Origin: Pauljensenia sp902373545
GTDB taxonomy: Bacteria; Actinomycetota; Actinomycetes; Actinomycetales; Actinomycetaceae
Direction: 5' to 3'
DNA: 55,972 nucleotides
Assembly (NCBI RefSeq): GCF_041432775.1
Contig: NZ_JAPWAG010000016.1
Location: forward strand, 1 to 55,972
The translations under genes and the position numbers were made by a program. Below are positions 25,488 to 32,987 of the stretch, in pieces (the first letter of the stretch is position 1; the number at the start of each line of letters is the position of its first letter). The notes beneath the pieces are model-generated. The model had not been told where the DNA came from, ran no database searches, and saw only the letters and a list, made by a program, of their open reading frames with translations.

Positions 25488-26060
25488 TTACAGGAAGGCC
25501 ATCGGGTCGAAGTCGTCGATGTCGATGATGTGGAGCCTGGGCAGGCGCACCTGGAAGGCGCGCACGTCGTACTCGAGGTCGATGATCTCCAGGCCTCGTT
25601 CCTCCAGGTCGTGGAGCTGGGAGGAGAGGAACTCCTTGAAGCACATGACCGCGACGCGCCGACCCTGGTCCAGCAAAGTCTCGATCTGGGGCAGGAAGTC
25701 GGCGTCATGGCTGGCCAGGATGACGTCACCCGAGTCCAGGGAGGCGATCGCATCCATCGTGCGCTGGAGGCCAACGTCCACGACCTTCATCTCGGAGGGG
25801 CCCGACAGGGGGATCACCTGGTAGTCCATGGCGGTCAGCGCCTGGACGAATCCCATCGGCAGGAAGCCGGAGGAGCCGTTCAGGAAGAACAGGCCCTTGG
25901 CGCGCTGGTGCCAGCGCCCGTGCGCGCACTCAAGCACGCGATCCCAGCGGGGGCGCTCCTCGGGGTTGGGGCGTCGATCCAGGACCGACAGTCCCAGCGT
26001 CGCGTCAATATTTTCGCCGTCAACGACGAGATAAGTCGTTTGTTTATTAGAGCTTTCCAT
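25488..26060 (-). CDS. NYN-domain (PIN-like) protein
   Basis: 190 residues of the NYN/DUF88 (LabA-like) group, PIN-fold proteins that act as metal-dependent ribonucleases. The N-terminal strand YLVVDGENIDATL carries the first conserved Asp. ASLDSGDVILASHDADFLPQI carries the second acidic cluster (SHDADF), and the C-terminal half has the Rossmann-like RRVAVMCF strand. The ATG at 26060 is preceded by TACAAT, a strong -10, with 7 bases between and no Shine-Dalgarno sequence, so it is probably leaderless. The target RNA is unknown. Confidence 0.85.
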   Translation of the reverse strand: MESSNKQTTYLVVDGENIDATLGLSVLDRRPNPEERPRWDRVLECAHGRWHQRAKGLFFLNGSSGFLPMGFVQALTAMDYQVIPLSGPSEMKVVDVGLQRTMDAIASLDSGDVILASHDADFLPQIETLLDQGRRVAVMCFKEFLSSQLHDLEERGLEIIDLEYDVRAFQVRLPRLHIIDIDDFDPMAFL

Positions 26061-26067
26061 GGGGTCA

Positions 26068-26073
26068 ATTGTA
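26068..26073 (-). promoter_or_regulatory. -10 element of leaderless NYN gene
   Basis: TACAAT, five of six matches to TATAAT, 7 bases before the ATG at 26060. Confidence 0.5.
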
Positions 26074-26147
26074 GATGACGCGGCGAGCGCCACTGTCGGC
26101 CTTGGGTCCTAGGACAGTGCCGGGGGCGGGCTCGAGCGCCGGACGGC

Positions 26148-26732
26148 TCACACCCCGTCGATGAAGTACGGGGCTTCGATCGCTTCGTGGGCGAAGCGCT
26201 GCGCCTCCTCACCGGCTCCGAGTGCCGGCGGACCGTCCAGGACAAGGGTCGCGAGGCCGTGAATGTAGGCCCACAGGGTAACCTCCGCGCGTGGGTCGTC
26301 GGTCCCGTATGCGAGCGCGGCCAGCGAGCGTAGTTGGGAGCGCGCAGCCAGGCTGGCCGCGTGAAGGCCCGGGTGTGCGCCCGCGTCGTACATGTCCGAT
26401 CGGAACATGATTCGGAAGACCCCGGGGTTCGCCAGCGCGCAGGTGAGGTAGGCGTGTCCCGCGGCGCGCGTTGTGTCCTGCGGCGTACGCCCCTCGCTCG
26501 TCTCCCTCGCCTCACGCAGCGCCCGTTCGAGGGCGCGGTATCCCTCCTCGACGAGGGCGACGAGGATGGCCTCGCGCCCTCGGAAGTAGTGGTACGGGGC
26601 CTGGTGGGTGCAGCCCGCGCGTCGTGCGACCTCGCGCATGGACAGGGATGATGGCCCGCCCTCGTTGAGCAGATCGCGACTGATTGTGAGGATCGTCTCG
26701 CGCAGACCCTCGGGAGTCGTTGAGCGCGTCAT
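26148..26732 (-). CDS. TetR-family repressor
   Basis: 194 residues. The N-terminal HTH (about 10-55) is complete: SSLSMREVARRAGCTHQAPYHYF, including the recognition helix ending YHYF. A helical ligand-binding domain follows, with the C-terminal TetR_C-type WAYIHGLATLVLDG. The ATG at 26732 is chosen: TACACT is exactly 6 bases upstream (leaderless), and a GTG two codons earlier would fall before the expected transcript start. Divergent from the flavoprotein fusion gene, with a 48-bp palindrome between them, so it most likely represses that gene in response to a hydrophobic ligand. Confidence 0.88.
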   Translation of the reverse strand: MTRSTTPEGLRETILTISRDLLNEGGPSSLSMREVARRAGCTHQAPYHYFRGREAILVALVEEGYRALERALREARETSEGRTPQDTTRAAGHAYLTCALANPGVFRIMFRSDMYDAGAHPGLHAASLAARSQLRSLAALAYGTDDPRAEVTLWAYIHGLATLVLDGPPALGAGEEAQRFAHEAIEAPYFIDGV

Positions 26733-26738
26733 GATCAC

Positions 26739-26744
26739 AGTGTA
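26739..26744 (-). promoter_or_regulatory. -10 element of leaderless tetR gene
   Basis: TACACT, 6 bases, then ATG at 26732. It defines the start codon. Confidence 0.45.
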
Positions 26745-26762
26745 GCCGAAACACCCCCGCGA

Positions 26763-26810
26763 CTTGACAGCGTCTAGTTGGGCATGGTCCCATAAGTAGA
26801 CACTGTCAAG
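26763..26810. promoter_or_regulatory. 48-bp palindromic operator between tetR and the fusion gene
   Basis: CTTGACAGCGTCTA (26763-26776) and TAGACACTGTCAAG (26797-26810) are inverse complements with one mismatch, around a 20-base centre. Each arm contains its own small dyad (GACAGTGTC; GACnnnGTC) and a -35-like TTGACA facing its own gene, so binding would block both promoters. Confidence 0.6.
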
Positions 26811-26824
26811 TTTTGGGAGTTCTC

Positions 26825-29110
26825 ATGTATGACGCCATCATCATCGGCTCCGGCATCGGCTCACTCACCACGGCCGGACTGCTCGCACGCACAGCCGGAG
26901 CGCGCGTCCTCGTCCTCGAACAACACACCACCCCCGGCGGCCTCACCCACTCGTTCCGTCGGATGGGCGCTTCCTGGGATGTCGGGCTGCACTACGTGGG
27001 AGACATGGAACCCGGATCACGCCCACGCCAGCTCTTCGACTACCTCACCGACGGCGCCCTCGCGTGGAACCGCATGCCAGCAGGCTACGACCGCTTCTAC
27101 CTGCCCGGCCACGGCCTCGACGTCACAATTCCCGCCGGCGCCGACGAGTATCAACGCCTCCTCACCTCCCTGTTCCCCCACGAAAAGACAGCCATTCGCC
27201 GCTACTGCAGGGACGTGAAGCGCGCCTATTCCTGGATGTCACTGCACTACGCCCGCGAGATGGTGCCCCCGCGCGCCGCCCCCGCCGTCCGCCTCGCCCA
27301 ACGCGCGCTCGCAGGCCACGCGCTCGAGCGGACGCAGCACTACATGGAACGCAGATTCCGCGACCCCGCGCTTCGCGCCCTCCTGACCACTCATTGGGGC
27401 GACTACGGCGTCGAACCCGCGCGCAGCGCCTTCGTCGCCCACGCCATGATCGTCGGACACTACATGAACGGCGCATGGTTTCCCCGCGGCGGAAGCTCAC
27501 AGATCGCGCGCATGATCGAGAAGGGAATCACGAGCGCCGGCGGACGCATCCGCCTCGGGCAACACGTCGAAGAGATCCTCGTCGAGGACGGGGCCGCCGT
27601 CGGCGTGCGCGTCACCGACCACTCCGGTGCCGTGCCTCTCACCTACGAGGAGCGAGCGCCGATCATCATCTCCGGCATCGGCGCCCGCGAAACCTACCAG
27701 CGCCTGCTCCCCACAACCGGGCCAACCGGAGGGCTCACAGCGCGCGTGCGCGAACAGGTCACCGGCCTCGGCCACGGCGGCTCCGCCGTCACCGTCTACC
27801 TCACCCTCGACCACTACCCGGAGGGCGTGACCGGGGCGAACGTCTGGATCAACACGGACACGGGCCGCGCCGACCCGGCCCGTATGACCGCCGACCTCCT
27901 CGACGGGCACCCGCGCTCGGCGTTCATCTCCTTCCCGGGCATCAAGTCCGGGGAAGCGCACGCGACAGCGGAGATCATCTCGTTCGTCACGCCCGAGGCC
28001 TTCGAACGCTGGGAGGGAACGCAGCCGAAGCACCGAGGCCGGGACTACGAGGCCCTCACGTCATCCATGGCACGCGCACTCATCGACCTCGCCGAGAGCG
28101 CCGTGCCCGGCCTGACAGACGCCGTCCGATACGTCGAGGTGGGCACGCCGCTCACCGTCGAACACTACACGTCCCACGCCCGCGGCTGTTTCTACGGGCT
28201 ACCCCTCACGCCCGAACGATTCCACGCAGACCTCGGCACGCCCTCGACCCCCATCACCAACCTCATCCTCACGGGACAAGACGCGGGAATGCCCGGAATC
28301 GTCGGGGCCGCCATGGCAGGACTCTCCGCCGCCTGCAAGGCCCTGGGACCCGCGGGATACCCGCGCATCAACCGGGCGCTGCGAACCGCACCCACCGGGG
28401 ACCGTGCGCCGCACACCCCAACCCCGCAACCACGCGGCGACGCCGGGGCAGGCAGATACACGGCAACAGTGGAGCGCGCCAGCTGGATAACGCCCACCAT
28501 CCGCGACATCACGCTCCAACTCCCCACGCGCGCGACATGGGAGCCGGGCCAGTACGCGCTCGTGCGGGTCGCCCCCTACCAGTGGCGCCCCTACTCCCTC
28601 GCAACACCCTCCGGGCGCTTCGTCAGGCTCCTCGTGGACACGCGCACGCGCGGACACGGCGCGGCGTGGGCCACCCACGCCACACCCGGGGACCAGGTCA
28701 CCCTCGAACTCCCCTACGGACACTTCCTCCACGACGCGGCAACCGGCGACACCCACCCGGACGGCACTCCCCGCCGACGACGCATTTTCGTTGCCACTGG
28801 AACGGGTATCGCACCGTTCCTCGCGGAATTCGAGCAGGGTGTACGAGCAGATGACGTCCTCCTCCTCGGATTGGCCACCACGAGCGAGGACCCAACAACG
28901 CGTCTGGACACTCCCCTCCCGCGCGTCGTCCACTGCGTGAGCCGCGAGAATACACCCGGAACCTTCCACGGTCGCGTCACCCACTACCTGCGCGCCCACG
29001 GCATCGACACCCGCGCCGACTACTACGTGTGCGGCTCACCCCTCATGGTCGCCGACGTCACCCGCCTCATCCGCGACGCAGGCGGGCACGTCCACACCGA
29101 ATCCTTCTAG
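26825..29110 (+). CDS. Carotenoid-saturase-like flavoprotein fused to FNR-like reductase
   Basis: 761 residues in two parts. The first (1-515) is a CrtI/RetSat-type FAD amine-oxidase fold. It has the N-terminal dinucleotide motif IIGSGIGSLTTAGLLAR, GGLTHSF, the mid-chain FPRGGSSQIARMIEKGI and a C-terminal TNLILTGQDAGMPGIVGAAM that closes the FAD site, as in retinol saturases. After a Pro-rich linker (about 517-540), the second part (545-761) is FNR-like. It has FAD-binding RPYSLA, NAD(P)-site GTGIAPF and the late YYVCGSPLMV. The product could feed NAD(P)H electrons to its own saturase site and reduce a polyene, lipid or isoprenoid. The substrate is unknown. GGGAG lies 5 bases before the ATG; divergent tetR. 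Confidence 0.8.
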   Translation: MYDAIIIGSGIGSLTTAGLLARTAGARVLVLEQHTTPGGLTHSFRRMGASWDVGLHYVGDMEPGSRPRQLFDYLTDGALAWNRMPAGYDRFYLPGHGLDVTIPAGADEYQRLLTSLFPHEKTAIRRYCRDVKRAYSWMSLHYAREMVPPRAAPAVRLAQRALAGHALERTQHYMERRFRDPALRALLTTHWGDYGVEPARSAFVAHAMIVGHYMNGAWFPRGGSSQIARMIEKGITSAGGRIRLGQHVEEILVEDGAAVGVRVTDHSGAVPLTYEERAPIIISGIGARETYQRLLPTTGPTGGLTARVREQVTGLGHGGSAVTVYLTLDHYPEGVTGANVWINTDTGRADPARMTADLLDGHPRSAFISFPGIKSGEAHATAEIISFVTPEAFERWEGTQPKHRGRDYEALTSSMARALIDLAESAVPGLTDAVRYVEVGTPLTVEHYTSHARGCFYGLPLTPERFHADLGTPSTPITNLILTGQDAGMPGIVGAAMAGLSAACKALGPAGYPRINRALRTAPTGDRAPHTPTPQPRGDAGAGRYTATVERASWITPTIRDITLQLPTRATWEPGQYALVRVAPYQWRPYSLATPSGRFVRLLVDTRTRGHGAAWATHATPGDQVTLELPYGHFLHDAATGDTHPDGTPRRRRIFVATGTGIAPFLAEFEQGVRADDVLLLGLATTSEDPTTRLDTPLPRVVHCVSRENTPGTFHGRVTHYLRAHGIDTRADYYVCGSPLMVADVTRLIRDAGGHVHTESF

Positions 29111-29134
29111 CTCCTCACCACGCGCCGCACACGG

Positions 29135-29167
29135 CGAGGCCGGGACCGCTCGCGCAGCCCCGGCCTC
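29135..29167. terminator. GAGGCC hairpin between convergent genes
   Basis: CGAGGCCGGG (29135-29144) pairs with CCCGGCCTCG (29158-29167) around a 13-base loop, between the fusion gene and glpK. It has no U-run and may serve both directions. Confidence 0.5.
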
Positions 29168-29188
29168 GTCCCTCCGTCAGGAACGCGA

Positions 29189-30712
29189 TCACTTCACGTC
29201 TTCGTCCACCCAGTCCAGGGTGCGGGTGACGGCCTTCTTCCACAGGCGGTAGGTGCGGTCGCGCTCGGCGGGCTCCATGGTGGGCGTCCAGCGCTTGCCT
29301 TCCTGCCAGTTGGCAACGACGTCGTCGGTGCTCTCCCAGTAGCCAACCGCCATGCCGGCAGCGTAAGCGGCACCCAGGGCGGTCGTCTCGATGACCTTCG
29401 GGCGAACGACGTCCACGCCGCACAGGTCGGCCTGGAACTGCATGACCAGGTCGTCGTGCGTCATGCCGCCGTCAACCTTGAGTTCCTTGAGCGGCACGCC
29501 GGAGTCGGCGTTCATCGCGTCGAGGACCTCGGCGCTCTGGAACGCGGTCGACTCCTCGACGGCGCGGGCGATGTGACCCTTGTTGACGTAGCGGGTCAGG
29601 CCCACGATCGCGCCGCGGGCGTCCGAACGCCAGTAGGGGGCGAACAGGCCGGAGAACGCGGGGACGAAGTAGACGCCACCGTTATCCTCGACCGTGCTGG
29701 CCAGCTCGCCAATGTCCGAGGACTTGACGATCATGCCCAGGTTGTCGCGCAGCCACTGGACCAGCGAACCGGCGACGGCAATCGAGCCCTCAAGGGCGTA
29801 GACGGCCGGCTGATCGCCGATCTTGTAGGCCACGGTGGTAAGCAGGCCGTTGTCGGAGAAGACGGGCTCGGTGCCGGTGTTCATGAGCATGAAGCAGCCG
29901 GTGCCGTAGGTGTTCTTCGCCATGCCCTTCTCGAAGCAGGCCTGGCCAAAGGTCGCGGCCTGCTGGTCGCCGAGGATGCCGGAGATCGGGGTGTCGATGA
30001 GCAGACCGTTCTTGCGTCCGTAGCCGTAGATCTCGGAGGAGGACTTGATCTCGGGGAGCATCGACATGGGGATGCCGAAGATCTCGCAGACGTCCTCACG
30101 CCACTGAAGGGTGCGGATATCCATGAGCATGGTGCGCGAGGCGTTGGTGACGTCCGTGCAGTGCACGCCACCGTTAATGCCGCCCGTCAGGTTCCACAGG
30201 ACCCAGCAGTCGGTGTTGCCGAAGAGCAGGTCGCCGGCCTCGGCGCGCTCGCGAGCGCCCTCAACGTTGTCGAGGATCCACTTGATCTTGGAACCGGAAA
30301 AGTAGGGAGACAGGCCCAGGCCGCAGATCTGGCGGAAGCGGTCCGGGCCCTCGTCGCCCTCGAGTTCCTTGACGATGTCGGAGGTACGCATGTCCTGCCA
30401 GACGATCGCGTTGTAGACGGGCTCGCCGGTGTTCTTGTCCCACACGACGGTGGTCTCACGCTGGTTGGTGATACCGACGGCCGCGAGGTTGTGGCGGTTG
30501 ATCTCCGCCTTCTGCAGGGCCTCGGCGACGACGGTGCGGGTGGTCTCCCAGATTTCGATGGGGTTGTGCTCCACCCAGCCCGGGTTCGGGAAGATCTGGG
30601 TGAATTCCTTCTGTCCGACGGAGACGATCTCGCCGGAGTGGTTGAAGATGATCGCGCGGGTCGAGGTGGTGCCCTGATCGATGGCGAGAACGAACTTTTC
30701 GGTGGGGGTCAT
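29189..30712 (-). CDS. glpK: Glycerol kinase
   Basis: 507 residues of the FGGY kinase family; phosphorylates glycerol to glycerol-3-phosphate. The N-terminal phosphate-binding AIDQGTTSTRAIIF, the glycerol-contacting segment QKEFTQIFPNPGWVEHNP and the ATP-site GGMTHDDLVMQFQADL are intact, and SGILGDQQAATFGQAC matches the catalytic-Asp loop. AAAGGA lies 5 bases before the ATG. It follows glpF on the same strand with 155 bases between, so the two may be cotranscribed with internal attenuation. Confidence 0.95.
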   Translation of the reverse strand: MTPTEKFVLAIDQGTTSTRAIIFNHSGEIVSVGQKEFTQIFPNPGWVEHNPIEIWETTRTVVAEALQKAEINRHNLAAVGITNQRETTVVWDKNTGEPVYNAIVWQDMRTSDIVKELEGDEGPDRFRQICGLGLSPYFSGSKIKWILDNVEGARERAEAGDLLFGNTDCWVLWNLTGGINGGVHCTDVTNASRTMLMDIRTLQWREDVCEIFGIPMSMLPEIKSSSEIYGYGRKNGLLIDTPISGILGDQQAATFGQACFEKGMAKNTYGTGCFMLMNTGTEPVFSDNGLLTTVAYKIGDQPAVYALEGSIAVAGSLVQWLRDNLGMIVKSSDIGELASTVEDNGGVYFVPAFSGLFAPYWRSDARGAIVGLTRYVNKGHIARAVEESTAFQSAEVLDAMNADSGVPLKELKVDGGMTHDDLVMQFQADLCGVDVVRPKVIETTALGAAYAAGMAVGYWESTDDVVANWQEGKRWTPTMEPAERDRTYRLWKKAVTRTLDWVDEDVK

Positions 30713-30809
30713 GAGTGTCCTTTCGGAGGCGTTATCACGTCGTTGTGTGTGCCGCGCCGGGCCACCTGCGCGGCTTGAGGGGCATCAGCGCCCCTGCGAA
30801 CTTGTTATT

Positions 30810-30862
30810 CCCCAGCGCTGGGGATGGTGCGGGCGAGGCCACCGTGGCCTCGCCCGCGCACT
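30810..30862 (-). terminator. Two hairpins between glpF and glpK
   Basis: A 14-base perfect palindrome CCCCAGCGCTGGGG (30810-30823) and a GAGGCC hairpin (TGCGGGCGAGGCCA with TGGCCTCGCCCGCGCA, 30828-30860) lie right after glpF. Without a U-run this may be a partial terminator that lowers glpK output. Confidence 0.45.
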
Positions 30863-30867
30863 CACTC

Positions 30868-31653
30868 TCAGGCGAGAATGAGGTAGTAGAGAACGGTGCC
30901 GACGACGGCGCCGATGATCGGGCCGACGACGGGAACCCAGGAGTAACCCCAGTCGGAGCCGCCCTTGCCCTTGATCGGCAGGATCGCGTGGGCGATACGG
31001 GGGCCGAGGTCACGGGCCGGGTTGATGGCGTATCCGGTGGGGCCGCCCAGCGAGTTACCGATGACAACGATAATCAGCGCGACGCCGAGGGGGCCGACGT
31101 GGGTCTCGGTGTAGCCGGAGACGAAGATCCACAGGATCAGGACGGCGGTGCCGATGGCCTCAGTGAGGCAGTTCCAGCCGTAAGAGCGGATCTCGGGGCC
31201 GGTGGAGAAGACACCGAGCTTGAGGGCGGGGTCGCAATCCTCGTCGAAGTGCTTCTTGAAGGTCAGCCAGCACAGAACGGCGCCGGCGAAGGCACCGAGG
31301 AACTGAGCGACGATGTAGACCGCGACGTTGGTGCCGGTGACGGGAATGTCACCCGCCAGGGTGACCTTGGGGTCGAACATGTGGGCGACGACCTTGGCGA
31401 TCGTCACCGCGGGGTTCAGGTGGCCGCCGGTGCGGAACGCGACGTAGACGCCGGCGAAGACCGCCAGGCCCCATCCCCAGTTAATGAGGAGCCAGCCGCC
31501 GCCCTTGCCCTTGGACTTGGGCAGCAGGTTCGTGGCGACAACGCCGCCACCGAGGAGCAGCAGGATCGTGGTGCCGAGGAACTCAGACCAGAAAATCTGG
31601 CCCGTGGTAGGGACAGCCGCCTCTGCGGCTGCTGGGAGCAGTGTTGAGAGCAT
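30868..31653 (-). CDS. glpF: Glycerol uptake facilitator (aquaglyceroporin)
   Basis: 261 residues, six membrane segments with both half-helix pore motifs: GGHLNPAVT (about 72-80) and NPARDLGPR (about 195-203). The Asp after the second NPA box marks the glycerol-conducting branch. Glycerol enters by diffusion and is trapped by GlpK, encoded next. The ATG at 31653 has AGGAAAC directly upstream and is preferred over a start ten codons earlier. Divergent from a SorC regulator across about 270 bases. Confidence 0.93.
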   Translation of the reverse strand: MLSTLLPAAAEAAVPTTGQIFWSEFLGTTILLLLGGGVVATNLLPKSKGKGGGWLLINWGWGLAVFAGVYVAFRTGGHLNPAVTIAKVVAHMFDPKVTLAGDIPVTGTNVAVYIVAQFLGAFAGAVLCWLTFKKHFDEDCDPALKLGVFSTGPEIRSYGWNCLTEAIGTAVLILWIFVSGYTETHVGPLGVALIIVVIGNSLGGPTGYAINPARDLGPRIAHAILPIKGKGGSDWGYSWVPVVGPIIGAVVGTVLYYLILA

Positions 31654-31776
31654 GTTTCCTATCTTTCTCCGACGCGCCTTCACGTCGGGTCACGGTGGTA
31701 TTCCGCCGATAACTGTGTGCCATCGAACAGTATCCACGCGGATATTGTTGACGGATCACACCAAGTATTGCACTTC

Positions 31777-31806
31777 ATGCACGTTAGCCCAAACTGAATG
31801 CACGTT
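31777..31806. promoter_or_regulatory. Direct repeats ATGCACGTT between glpF and sorC-type gene
   Basis: ATGCACGTT occurs at 31777-31785 and 31798-31806, exactly 21 bases (two helical turns) apart, with a weaker TTGCACTT just upstream. This makes them candidates for the SorC regulator's binding sites. Confidence 0.4.
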
Positions 31807-31911
31807 CGTTCAATACCCAATATGTGACCCTGACCATCTGTCGCACTAAATGTAGCTTCATCGCGACACGGATGAATACTCAAAATCACACATCTGCACG
31901 CTTGTGCATGG

Positions 31912-31917
31912 CACACT
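31912..31917 (+). promoter_or_regulatory. -10 element of leaderless sorC-type gene
   Basis: CACACT, 7 bases, then GTG at 31925. The match to TATAAT is weak. Confidence 0.3.
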
Positions 31918-31924
31918 AGAAAAC

Positions 31925-32905
31925 GTGACAATACGTGACGAACAGGCGCACGAGGCAGCCTCGATGTACTACCTGCAGGGGCAGACGATGGAGACAATCG
32001 CCCGCCACCTGCAGATATCGCGCTCTTCCGTATCCCGTCTGCTCGCACACGCGCGAGAGGTCGGGCTCGTTCGCATCTCCGTGTCCGCTTCCCCGGGCAC
32101 GAAGGGCACGCTCGCTGGGCAGATCGCCGACCTGTTCGGCGTGCAAGTCTCCGTCGTCCCCGTCCACGACGTCCACACCGAGGTCAACCGCCTCCACAAC
32201 GTCGCCCTCGTCGCCGCCGAACACCTCGTCGACATGCTCTTCCCCGGGGTCACCCTGGGCATCGCCTGGGGCAACACAACCGCGGAAGTCACTCAGGCCA
32301 TGCCACACGTGTCCTTCGCTGGTTCGACGGTCGTCCAGCTCAACGGCGCCTCGACGGCCACGGAATCTGGCATGCCCTACGCCGAGGCCATCATCTCCCG
32401 CGCCGCCAAAGCCATCGGCGGGCGGATCGTCAACTTCCCGGTGCCCGCCTTCTTCGACTACGCCGACACCAAGAAAGCACTGTGGCGCGAGCGCTCCGTC
32501 CAATCTGTCCTCGACACGATCGACAACACGGACGTCGCCCTCTTCGGCGTCGGATCTATGTCCGCGCGCCTGCCCTCCCACGTCTACTCGGGAGGCTTCC
32601 TCGAGCCCATCGAAATCGCCTCCGCCCAAAACGATGGGGTCGTCGGCGACGTGTGTACCGTCCTCATCCGTGAAGACGGCTCCACCAACATGCCCCTCAA
32701 CGAGCGAGCCTCCGGCCCCACACCCGACACCCTCAAGAAGATCCCCCGACGCCTGTGCGTTGTGTCCGGCGCCTCCAAGGCCCTTCCCCTCCTGGGTGCC
32801 CTGCGCGCCGGAGTGGCCACCGACCTCGTTCTCGACGACGGCGCAGCCCACGAGCTCCTCGACCTCGTCCACACGCGCGCCCTGCACTCCCGGACGCGCC
32901 TCTAA
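31925..32905 (+). CDS. SorC/DeoR-family sugar-responsive regulator
   Basis: About 326 residues. The N-terminal HTH (about 10-50) reads AASMYYLQGQTMETIARHL then SRSSVSRLLAHAREVGLV. A SorC-type sugar-phosphate-binding domain follows, with LGIAWGNTTAEV, VQLNGAS and FGVGSM, and the late VVSGASKALPLLGALRAG strand. SorC proteins bind phosphorylated sugars or polyols. Sitting divergent from glpFK, it probably senses glycerol-3-phosphate or dihydroxyacetone phosphate, where many bacteria use a DeoR-type GlpR instead. The start at GTG 31925 follows a -10-like CACACT by 7 bases; an ATG at 31904 is an alternative. A bidirectional hairpin follows. Confidence 0.82.
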   Translation: MTIRDEQAHEAASMYYLQGQTMETIARHLQISRSSVSRLLAHAREVGLVRISVSASPGTKGTLAGQIADLFGVQVSVVPVHDVHTEVNRLHNVALVAAEHLVDMLFPGVTLGIAWGNTTAEVTQAMPHVSFAGSTVVQLNGASTATESGMPYAEAIISRAAKAIGGRIVNFPVPAFFDYADTKKALWRERSVQSVLDTIDNTDVALFGVGSMSARLPSHVYSGGFLEPIEIASAQNDGVVGDVCTVLIREDGSTNMPLNERASGPTPDTLKKIPRRLCVVSGASKALPLLGALRAGVATDLVLDDGAAHELLDLVHTRALHSRTRL

Positions 32906-32929
32906 CGCCCGCGCGCACCTGACAGCGAG

Positions 32930-32974
32930 AAGGGCCCCAGCCTCGTCCATGGAAGGAACGAGGCCGGGGCCCTT
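32930..32974. terminator. Bidirectional terminator between sorC-type gene and lysS
   Basis: AAGGGCCCCAGCCTCGT pairs with ACGAGGCCGGGGCCCTT with one mismatch, around a 12-base loop. Plus-strand tail TTTCG, minus-strand tail TTCTC. Another GAGGCC hairpin. Confidence 0.75.
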
Positions 32975-32987
32975 TCGTCGACTCAGA

